Positions 51,899-60,143 of a DNA stretch of 64,000 nucleotides are shown here, one piece after another. Source of the stretch: Emiliania huxleyi CCMP1516 (taxonomy: Eukaryota; Haptophyta; Isochrysidales; Noelaerhabdaceae); contig NW_005200506.1 in the NCBI RefSeq assembly GCF_000372725.1, positions 121,129 to 185,128 on the forward strand. The letters run 5' to 3'. Every line of letters starts with the position of its first letter. Positions within the stretch are counted from its first letter, which is position 1. A model generated the notes under the pieces. The model was not told where the DNA came from. It did not search any database and saw only the letters and a list, made by a program, of their open reading frames with translations. The position numbers and the translations under genes are program-made.

Positions 51899-51974
51899 CG
51901 CTTCCCTTTTCTTTACATGCGATGGAGGTGGCACGCCAGGGAACAGGCGCTCCTGGCGCCACGAGCGCCTGGCT

Positions 51975-53822
51975 TCACTCGGCGACATCAAACTCGGCCT
52001 CGGCCCCGGCGGTCTGGAGGGCTGACGCGGCGGCGGGGGAGGAGGAGGCGGCGCCGTCTTGGCCGTCCCCGCCGGCGAGGGTGGCGGCGCGGCTGGTGGC
52101 GGGCAGGGCGGAGGAGAGCTGGAGCATCTCTCGGAATCGCTTTCGGTCGGCGACGAGTCTGGCGGACGCCACCGCGAGGGTCATCGCGCGGAAGCACTGC
52201 GAGAGGAGCAGCCGGTTCGCGGCGGCGACCGACCGCCTCCCGATCAGCTTCTGCGCCGCCTGCAAGCCGCGCCTCTCCTTGCGCAGCGTCGCCAGCTCCG
52301 CCGCGTCGCCCTCGCTGAGCGCGGCCGCGCCGCCGCCCGCAGCCCTGCCCTCGGAGGCCTCTGCGCGCGCCTGCCGCAGCTCCAGCTCCGCAGCACCAAA
52401 GGCGGCCTCCCACCGCCTCGACGCCTGCCGCGCCTCCGCCGCCTCAGCCCTCGCGGCGTCGACCGCCTCCGCCGCCGCCGCCGCCGCCGCCTTTGCAGCT
52501 TCCACCTCCGCCGACGCCTCCGCCCTCGCCGCCTCTGCTGCCTCCGCCCTCGCCGCCTCCACTGCCACCGCCGCCTCCGCCACTGCCGCCTCCGCCGCCT
52601 CCGCCCTCGCCGCCTCCGCCGCCTCCGCCCTCGCCGCCTCTACTGCCACCGCCGCCTCTGCCCTCGCCGCCTCTGCTGCCTCCGCCCTCGCCGCCTCTAC
52701 TGCCACCGCCGCCTCCGCCCTCGCCGCCTCCGCCGCCTCCGCCCTCGCCGCCTCCGCCGCCTCCGCCCTCGCCGCCTCTATTGCCACCGCCGCCTCTGCC
52801 CTCGCCGCCTCTGCTGCCTCCGCCCTCGCCGCCTCTACTGCCACCGCCGCCTCCGCCCTCGCCGCCTCTGCTGCCTCCGCCCTCGCCGCCTCTACTGCCA
52901 CCGCCGCCTCCGCCCTCGCCGCCTCTGCTGCCTCCGCCCTCAGGTTGTCCGCCTCGTCATCCGTGTCGTCGAGCGCCGCAGCGGCCTGTGGGGCGGGGAG
53001 AAGGCATGGTCGCATCGGACGAGTCGCGAGGAAGGGGTCGAGGCAAGGGGGCAGGGGAGGGGGCGAGGGGCAGGGGGAGGGGGCGAGGGGCAGGGGAGGG
53101 GGCGACGGGCAGGGGAGGGGGTGAGGGGCAGAGAATGGGGCGAGGGGCAGGGGAGGGGGCGAGGGGCTCGCCTGTCGAGCCTCTGCCAGCTCCGCCTCGA
53201 CCTCGTCCGTGCGGCGCTGCTCCGCGGCCGTGGCGGCGACGGCGGCGGCGAGCGCCGTCTCCGCCACCCGCAGCCTGTCGAGGAGGCCTTGCCGCTCCGC
53301 CTGCAGCGCAGCCAGCTCCGCCCGCCGCTCCTCTGCGTCGTCGGGAGGAAGCGCCGCCTCGGCCGCGCTGCGCGCGTCCGCCTCGCGCTGCAGCGCCGCC
53401 TCGGCCCGCGCGGCGCGGCCACGCTCGTTCGCCAGCGCCTCCTCTGACGCCTGGAGCGACTCGCTCAGCTCCGCCGCCTCGGCGCTGGCGAGGGACGCGG
53501 CCGCTGCGCTCGCCTCGAGCTGTGCGGCGGCGGCGCTCTCTTGCGCCGCGGCCCGCTCGGCGCGCTCGGCCTCCGCGGCCTCCTCGGCCTCATCGCGGGC
53601 GATCTGGTCCGCCGCCGCCTGCCACGTGGCAAAGGCACGGAACTGGCGCTGCTGCGAAATCCCGTGCAGCGACGAGTTGACCTTGCATTCAAATACCAGC
53701 TGCTGCATCAGCGCCTGGAGCTGCGGCGGGAGTTTCACGCGCGTCTTCTTTTTGGCCGCGGGGGCTGTGCCGAACGGCTCGGCCGTGGAGGCGATCGGTG
53801 CTCCGTTGCCGGGCGTGGTCAT
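51975..53822 (-). CDS. long coiled-coil protein with 14-residue repeats
   Basis: Two exons separated by a GC-AG intron (52986-53171) joining AELAEARQ to AAAALDDTDDEADN, about 553 residues. The N-terminus (MTTPGNGAPIASTAEPFGTA) leads to a helical module (VKLPPQLQALMQQLVFECKV). A long Ala/Glu/Arg coiled coil follows. In 52500-52935 it is built from 42-bp repeats coding AEAARAEAAVAVEA. The C-terminal 90 residues (AAQKLIGRRSVAAANRLLLS, CFRAMTLAVASARLVADRK) look like a globular helical domain with W/F-A-x-W-like spacing, as in flagellar or cytoskeletal proteins. The function is unknown; a cytoskeletal or centriolar role is a guess. Confidence 0.75.
   Translation of the reverse strand: MTTPGNGAPIASTAEPFGTAPAAKKKTRVKLPPQLQALMQQLVFECKVNSSLHGISQQRQFRAFATWQAAADQIARDEAEEAAEAERAERAAAQESAAAAQLEASAAAASLASAEAAELSESLQASEEALANERGRAARAEAALQREADARSAAEAALPPDDAEERRAELAALQAERQGLLDRLRVAETALAAAVAATAAEQRRTDEVEAELAEARQASPSPPPLPLAPFSAPHPLPCPSPPPLPLAPSPCPSPPPLPPCLDPFLATRPMRPCLLPAPQAAAALDDTDDEADNLRAEAAEAARAEAAVAVEAARAEAAEAARAEAAVAVEAARAEAAEAARAEAAVAIEAARAEAAEAARAEAAEAARAEAAVAVEAARAEAAEAARAEAAVAVEAARAEAAEAARAEAAEAAVAEAAVAVEAARAEAAEAARAEASAEVEAAKAAAAAAAEAVDAARAEAAEARQASRRWEAAFGAAELELRQARAEASEGRAAGGGAAALSEGDAAELATLRKERRGLQAAQKLIGRRSVAAANRLLLSQCFRAMTLAVASARLVADRKRFREMLQLSSALPATSRAATLAGGDGQDGAASSSPAAASALQTAGAEAEFDVAE
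52500..52935 (-). repeat. 42-bp coding repeat array
   Basis: About ten units of 42 bases with sub-units of 15 and 27 bases encode AEAARAEAAVAVEA. The low divergence indicates recent expansion. Confidence 0.85.
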
Positions 53823-54404
53823 GGGCCACTCGTGACGTTGAGCCCACGGCGCAGCGTTGAGGCTAAGGTAGAGGGAGACGAGCCGCCGCAAGCGTTGGTG
53901 TGTCAGAAGAAAAACGAGGGGCAGATTGCGAAGAGAGAGACGCGGTGTGGTGGCGGCGAGGACGCGGTACAAACGGCTTTCATTTTTTCGTGGCGCACCC
54001 TCGGCTCCACCCCACTCACTCATTGTGACAAAAGAAAGAAAGAAAGAAAACAGACAACCCAAGGGAGGGATGGGAGGGAGGAGAGGAGAGGGAGAGAGAG
54101 GAAGAGGGAGGGAGGGAGGGAGGAGAGAGAGAGAGAGAGGAGAGGACGGCACGCCGCCACCACACAGGGATTTTAAGGAGAGGTGTGTGGTGCGCTAGCC
54201 GTCGCCCACCCTACCTCTAGGGAGTCTGCCTCTTCCTATCTCTCTTCGCAGTCTCTCTCCGATTCTCGCTGCAACCTTCATGCCACCTCGCGGTCGTCAT
54301 TGTGACAAGACATGTGAGCTGACCCACAGACGTTCTCTTCTAAAAATAGGGGCGAGAGAGAGAGAGTACCAAAGAGACGACCCGCGCACCTGCCACAAGC
54401 ACAA
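53823..54404. other. intergenic region with purine-rich repeats
   Basis: This holds (AAAG)n at 54031-54048, the shared segment at 54046-54075, and GGGAGG/GAGAGA-rich sequence to 54150. It is 5' of the coiled-coil gene. Confidence 0.6.
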
Positions 54405-54642
54405 CGCGCAAGGCGCTGGCCGCCGCCCTCGGCAAAGAGGGGGCAGCGCCGCGGCTCGAGACGCTCGTTCTCCGCGACTGCAACCGGATTGGGGACGAGG
54501 GCTGCAAGGCGCTGGCCGCCGCCCTCAAGGAGGGGGCTGCCCCGAGCTTGAAGGTGAGACGTCCACCCTGCCCACGCACGCCCTTGCCCCGCCCAATGCT
54601 CATCGCACCTCCCCTCGCGTGCAGTCGCTCGTCGTGGGTTAA
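54405..54642 (+). pseudogene. leucine-rich-repeat fragment (ribonuclease-inhibitor type)
   Basis: An exon of about 150 bases reads RKALAAALGKEGAAPRLETL, VLRDCNRIGDEGCKALAAAL and KEGAAPSLK, about two LRR units of the RI/NLR class. It ends at a consensus GTGAGA donor (54556). The next acceptor (GTGCAG, 54621) opens only SLVVG and a stop. No further repeats are visible on either side, so it is a fragment or the tail of a lost gene. It is too short to stand out as an ORF. Confidence 0.55.
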
Positions 54643-55085
54643 CAAGCAGCAGCAAACTGAGCTGGTGGCCGTGTGCGAGGAGCGCCGCATCGCGCTGCTC
54701 TGATCCACTCGGGCGCAGGTCGAGATGTATGATAGATAGAGAAGCGACGCGCGGAGGCCGGAGCCACGCGCGCGGGCACGCGCAGCGGCAGCGGTGCCCA
54801 GTCTCGGCAGTGGCACCTCTCGAAGAGAGAGAGCACGCGGCTGTGCACGGCCACGGGCTCTTCCTAGGGCTCTTCCCTCTTGTGCATCAACAATGTCTTG
54901 TCGTACAAGGGACCGCAAACACATGATCACACACACCAACTTGGGCGTGAACGAACCAGCGATTTTAGTCCTTTTACCCAAAAGACGACTGACTCTACGG
55001 CCCGGCTGACCTGGGTGCCAGCCGGAGCTAAGAAACCCGGGCCCGGTGCATGTCCTGCGCACCGTCCAGCCCTTCTTTTTCTCTA
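54643..55085. other. intergenic region
   Basis: No gene is recognisable. It lies between the LRR fragment and the 3' end of the DHRS12-like gene. Confidence 0.4.
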
Positions 55086-56630
55086 TCAGCATCTAGACAG
55101 CCCGTCGACCGCGCCGAGCGGCTCGAGGCCGGCGAGGCCGTCGAGCAGGCGCAGCATCGCTCCCACCTCCTCCTCCGAGTTCTTGGTGAAGGAGCCCTCG
55201 CTGAAGAAGGGGCCCGCCATGTGCTTCGCCTGCGGCCGCCGGTCGAGGTAGAAGCCTCCCGGCTCGAGCTCGTCCCTCGGGCAGACCGCCAGCCAGGCGA
55301 TCCCCTCCGCGCCCTGCCCTAGAGTGGGGGATCGTCTCGCCCTCCCTCACTGGTGTGTTCATTGGGGGGGGTCATAACAAACACGGTACATGATCGAGGT
55401 GCACCCTGCCGAAGCAGTGTCGTCCCCCCTCTCCCCGACGGCGATGGCGGTGTGACCGATCGAGCTACAAGAGGAGCTTGTTCAGCAGGATCCGGGGTAG
55501 TCTGGCGCACTACCTCACTGGGTCTGAGACCGCCGAGACGCCTCCCATCACCGTCTCGGATTCACGTGGGTGCGCTGGCGTAAACACAGGCCAATGGGTC
55601 CCGGACGCAGCGCTCGAGATGGGCGTCGAGCAGCACAAGCAGCGTGGCATTGCAGGCGCTGCGGCGCACGAGGAGCCCCTCTCGGCCGGCAAGGAGGCTG
55701 CGCTGCTCGAGGAGATCCGGCAGCTCCGAGCGCAGCTCGCGGCGGCGGCGCCCGCGAAAGGGCTGCCTCGGCCGGCGCCTTCGCGCGGCGCGATGGCTGC
55801 CGCCGCTGCAGGCGCCGGCCCCGCCGTAGCCGCCCGAGCACGCGGTGCCGCACCTCTCGGCCCGCCACCCTCCCGTGCGCCGCGCCTTGCGGGTGCCGCC
55901 TGCGCGCTCTAGAGCACTCCGCATCGGCGCGAGCAGCCTCTTGGCCGCGCCGTACGCCGCCTCGACGGCGGGCGTGTCCGCCCAGCCGGGGTGGCACGAG
56001 ACGAAGGTCACCGCCGGCAGGAGCTTGCTCAGCCGCTCCGCGAGCAGGACCTGCTCACAGCTAGGCGGGTGGGAGGACGCTGCATCCCATTCACGCATGC
56101 GCCTCCGCGAGCAGGGCCTGGCCGCGCTTGGCGTACGCGTAGGCGAGCTGGCCATTGTAAGGCTGCCCGGCGGAGCAGCTGCCGCGCTCGGCCCCCGGCC
56201 ACCTTGTGTTGTACATCCCGCCCGACGAGACGAAGACGACCCGCGGATCGGCAGCCTTGCGCAGCAACGGAAGGGCGAGGCGCGGGAGAAGGTACGAGCC
56301 GCACAGCAGGTGCGTCGCAAAGGTCACCTCGTGCCCCTCCGCCGTCTCTGTCCGCTCGTTGAGCAGCACGCCCGCATTGCAGACCAGGCAGTCCAGCCTC
56401 GAGGCGTGCGCCGCGAGCTCGCCGATCGCGCGGCGACAGTCCGAGCGCAGAGAGAGGTCGGCGAGAATGACGTGCACATTTGGGTTGCTTGTCTCGCCGA
56501 CAATCTCATCCCGAGCCGCTGCCGCCCGCTCCTTGGACCGGCACAGCATGTACACCCGCGCCGCCGCCGTAGGCCGAAGCGGCCCGCAGGTAGCCTGTAG
56601 AAGTGCAGTGCCGCCGACCGTAGAGGAAGA
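55086..56630 (-). CDS. short-chain dehydrogenase, DHRS12-like, N-terminus missing
   Basis: The order of blocks follows vertebrate DHRS12. Exon A (about 56590-56090) has RVYMLCRSKERAAAARDEI, VILADLSLRS, the LVCNAGVLL motif, DPRVVFVSSGGMYNTRWPG (catalytic Ser) and YNGQLAYAYAKRGQ (Tyr-xxx-Lys). Exon B reads LLPAVTFVSCHPGWADTPAV and LLAPMRS. Exon C (about 55322-55086) reads QGAEGIAWLAVCPRDELEPG, GFYLDRRPQAKHM and KNSEEEVGAMLRLLD, ending at TGA. The DHRS12 equivalents are MHPGWADTPGV, QGADTVVWLA and FFQDRKP..THLP. The Gly-rich cofactor loop expected before RVYMLCR is not present; a dispersed repeat copy sits at 56680. A 5' exon may be lost or hidden. The intron between B and C (about 55325-55900) is long. 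Confidence 0.75.
55365..55465 (-). other. tRNA-like segment inside the DHRS12 intron
   Basis: On the minus strand TAGCTCGATCGG resembles a Pol III A box, and about 65 bases later CCTCGATCATG resembles a B box. The distance fits a tRNA with a long variable arm. I cannot fold a convincing acceptor stem. A worn tRNA-derived SINE is possible. Confidence 0.2.
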
Positions 56631-57326
56631 ACTGGCTCGTGGCCGCGAATGGGAAGGGGAAGCAGAGCTCAGCAACGTATTCACAGCCTTGTTACTGAGA
56701 AGAAAATACGTTCACACAAAAACACAACCACGGACCCAAGACGCACAAGCTCAGACAGTCGAGAAAGGGATAGACCGCAACGACAGTCAGAAGTCAGCGC
56801 TGGGTCCCAGGGCGAATGCGATGACGGCCTCTAGTGTGACACGGGCGTCTCAGCAATTGGCCGGTCGACAATTTTTACCGCCGACGGTCAAATATTGGAC
56901 GTTCTTTGCTCGCCAAAAACGGCGAAGCGAGTCCGGGCGGGGCGCTACTGCCCTCGCCCCGGGCAGCGCCCAGAGGCGCCGCGGGTTTCACCATTATTGA
57001 TCAAACTAGTAGGTAGGTAGGTAGAAAGGTGAAGAACAGCCAGGCTCGGACTGGACACCAACGCGGTATGGGTGGACGCTGGACAGATGATGACGACACG
57101 CACGAGCGACACACAGACACAAAAGGCTCACAAGACACACAGCCAGCTGGCTGCCACACACCCTGAGTTGGCGTACACATAACTCAAGGCCATATCCTCC
57201 CTGTCGCCCCCCCAGCACTCCAAGGTGCCAAGAGAAACAGGTAGGTAGGTAGGTAGTAAGGTGAAGAACAGCCAGAAACAAACAAACTACCAGATTTCAC
57301 AAAAAGAAATCGTGCGCGCGCAGGCC
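56631..57326. other. intergenic region, promoter side of Sua5
   Basis: This holds the third TTCACAGCC repeat copy (56680-56710). It also holds a direct repeat pair: TAGG units plus AAGGTGAAGAACAGCCAG at 57008-57045 and again at 57241-57276, 233 bases apart. No gene is visible. Confidence 0.55.
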
Positions 57327-57426
57327 AATGCGCACGGCGTCGTTTTCAGCCACTTGCCTCCTCGCTGTATCCTCTCAGAGCAGCCGCTCACTCGCGCCCG
57401 CCCTGCGCGCGCCCTCGCCTCGCGCG

Positions 57427-59550
57427 ATGGCCGCTTCGTCGACGGCTCCGCGGCCCGGCCGGCTCATCGACTCGCTCGACGAGGCGGCGAGCGCTCTCCG
57501 CAGTGGGCGGCTGGTTGCCTTCCCGACTGAGACTGTGTACGGGCTGGGCGCCGACGCCTTCAACGAGGCGTCCGTCGCGAGCATATTCACGGTCAAGGGG
57601 CGGCCTCGCTCCGACCCCCTCATCGTGCACGTGGCGAGCGCCGGCGCGGCCGAGGCTCTGGTGCGGCTCGGGCCGGGCGGGCTGGAGCTGATGCGCCGAC
57701 TGACCGCGAGCTTCTGGCCGGGGCCGCTCACGCTGGTCGCGCCCGCGGTGCCCGAGCTCCCCTCCGCCGTCACCTCTGGCAGCGGCTACGTCGGCGTGCG
57801 GGTGCCGGAGCACGCGCTGGCGCGCGAGCTGCTGCAGCGCGCTGCGGTGCCGGTGGCGGCGCCGTCGGCGAACCGGTTCGGGCACGTGAGCCCGACCCGC
57901 GCACAGCACGTGATGGACGACCTCGCCCACCACCCCATCCTCGTCCTCGACGCGCCGCCCGCCGATTGCTGCGGCGTAGGCATCGAGAGCACCGTCGTCA
58001 AGATAGACGAGCAGGCACCACCACACCGCATGCCACACCTCGGTCTTACCACAGCCGTGCCCTCGCCCTGACCCTGAGACGAGCAGGCACCACCACACCG
58101 CATGCCACACCTCGGTCTTACCACAGCCGTGCCCTCGCCCTGACCCTGAGACCGTTGCAGGCCCCACCACACCGCATGCCACACCTCGGTCTTACCACAG
58201 CCGTGCCCTCGCCCTGACCCTGAGACCGTTGCAGGCCCCACCACCTCACCTCTCCCCTCCCTCCCCTCCCATCTCTAACCCCCATCTCTCGCGACCGACC
58301 GGCAAGGCAGCCCCTCACCCTCGCGGCCAGACCCTCGCCTAACTAATTGATTAACTAATTAATTAGCTCACGCTCGCGGCCAGACCCTCGCAGGCGGGTG
58401 AGCGAATTGATTGATTAATTGAGTGATGGATCCCTTCGCGCCTCGCAGGCGGGTGAGCTCGTCCTGCTGCGCCGCGGCGGCGTGCCCGAGGCTCCTGCCG
58501 GCGGCGGCTCGGCCCTCCCCACTCCCCTCTCAAGGCCGTCTTCTGCGCGTCGCCTCGTAGGCCTCCCTCGAGCGGTGGCTCGCGGCGGAGCAGGGCGGCG
58601 CCGCGCAGCGCTTCACCCTCAAGGTGAAGCCGGCGCACCAGCCAACGCCGCACGACGGCGGCAGCGGCGCCGCCACCGCCAGCAGCGGCAGCGGCAGCGA
58701 GGCGGCGGCGGGGGGCGGCGGCGCGGCGGCGGGCGGGGCGGCGGTCGAGCCGATGGTCTCGCCAGGCATGCTGCTGACTCACTACTCGCCCGACTTGCCC
58801 GCCTACCTGCTGCGCGGCCCGCAGCTGCTGGCGGCCCCTCCCCCGGGCGCGGGCAGCGCGCCCCTCTCGTTGGGCGAGGCGGTGCTGCTCGACTTTGGGG
58901 GGTGAGATATGGGGAGACATGGGGAGACATGGGGAGATAGAGGGAGATAGAGGGAGATAGAGGCGGTGCTGCTCGACTTTGGGGGGTGAGATATGGGGAG
59001 ACATGGGGAGACATGGGGAGATAGAGGGAGATAGAGGGAGATAGAGGCGGTGCTGCTCGACTTTGGGGGGTGAGATATGGGGAGACATGGGGAGACATGG
59101 GGAGATAGAGGGAGATAGAGGGAGATAGAGGCGGTGCTGCTCGACTTTGGGGGGTGAGACTGGCCGAGATGGCCCCCGCCCCCTCCCCGCCCGAGCGGCC
59201 GCCATTTCCGACCTCCTCCGCCGCCACTCTCCCGCAGGCGGCTCGCGCACCTCCGCCCCGCCGCGGCCGCGTACAGAGACCTCTCGGAGCGGGCGGACGC
59301 GGCGGCGGCGGCGAGCGGCGTCTTTGAGGCGCTGCGCTGGGCCGAGGCGCAGCACGCCGCGGGCGCGCGCTGCGTCCTCGTCGCCGACGTCGAGGCTGCG
59401 GCGCGAGGCGGAGAGGCGGCCGAGTGCGTGCCTGCGCTGGCCGACCGGCTCTACCGCGCCGCTTCGGGCGTGCGTGCGGAGCTCGTCGCCTCGCCGGGCA
59501 CCGGCGGCGCCGTGGCCGTCTGGCTGCTGCCTCCCGAAGCTAGCGTCTGA
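57427..59550 (+). CDS. SUA5: threonylcarbamoyl-AMP synthase (Sua5/YRDC)
   Basis: This makes threonylcarbamoyl-AMP for the t6A37 modification of ANN-reading tRNAs. The YrdC domain is intact: GRLVAFPTETVYGLGADAFN, FTVKGRPRSDPLIVHVAS (the KxR and S motifs), FWPGPLTLV, GYVGVRVPEHALAREL, VAAPSANRFGHVSPT and GIESTVVKIDEQ. Exon 2 continues AGELVLLRRGGVPE. A third exon gives the linker and SPGMLLTHYSPDLPAYLL, the start of the Sua5-specific C-terminal domain, so this is the long Sua5 form. The last exon ends VWLLPPEASV. Introns 58015-58448 and 58491-58560 have GC donors; the next (donor 58902) has GT. An upstream in-frame Met at 57328 adds MRTASFSATCLLAVSSQSSR, which looks like an organelle-targeting peptide. 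Confidence 0.9.
58006..58234 (+). repeat. 72-74-bp tandem repeat including the Sua5 exon 1 edge
   Basis: The exon end GACGAGCAG and GC donor, with 60 intron bases, is repeated at period 72, then twice more at period 74 in the variant GACCGTTGCAGGCCCC. Confidence 0.9.
58876..59157 (+). repeat. 84-bp tandem repeat including a Sua5 exon edge and donor
   Basis: GAGGCGGTGCTGCTCGACTT followed by TGGGGGGTGAG begins at 58876, 58960, 59044 and 59128. Four equivalent exon-end/donor copies stand in a row. Each unit also holds sub-repeats GGGGAGACAT and AGGGAGATAG. Confidence 0.95.
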
Positions 59551-60143
59551 CTCCAACGCGCGACGAGTAGAGGCACACACGTGACGTGTGCGCTGAGACG
59601 TGAGAGCCCGACACATACGGCTCTATGCACCAACGTTCCTCTCTGAGACACCTCCTACTGACGTACCACTGAAAGCTTCCAGCGCCTGCTGTCGATCTCT
59701 CATGGTCATGCATCTCTCTCCTTCACTCCTGAGAGCTCTCTGTGCATGTTTCTGTGTATTCCAGCGTGCACACTGGAATAGTCGTCTGTGTCGTGTCATT
59801 CCAGGTCATTTGAATAAAAATGAGAAACACCAATCTCCGCACGTCACGCACCACGCCACACCACACACGCCTCTACACCGACCCCCTCCAACCCCCCCTC
59901 GTCGCACGGTATGTGGGGCCCCACCCACGCCATACACGGCTCTACAGAGATAGTGCACACGAGGGGTCAGAGCACAGTACATAACGGTGCGGAACTCGTA
60001 CACGCACCCACACCCACACACGCCATCACTCTCCCTCCTCCTCTCTCTGCTGAAGCTCTCACGGTCATGCTATGCTGTTAAAGTCGGCTCGCGAACCCCC
60101 TCAGGGAGAGGGCCGCGCGTAATGCACATTTCAAGCCCGGCGC
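59551..60143. other. convergent intergenic region
   Basis: This lies between the 3' ends of Sua5 (+) and the fimbrin-like gene (-). It is less GC-rich, with CACACC-rich patches at 59850-59910 and 60000-60025. No gene is visible. Confidence 0.5.

Noticed and set aside
57008-57276. Pair of LTRs or an inserted element bounded by direct repeats
   Set aside because: The repeats are only about 36 bases, largely TAGG microsatellite, and the 200 bases between them show no element features.
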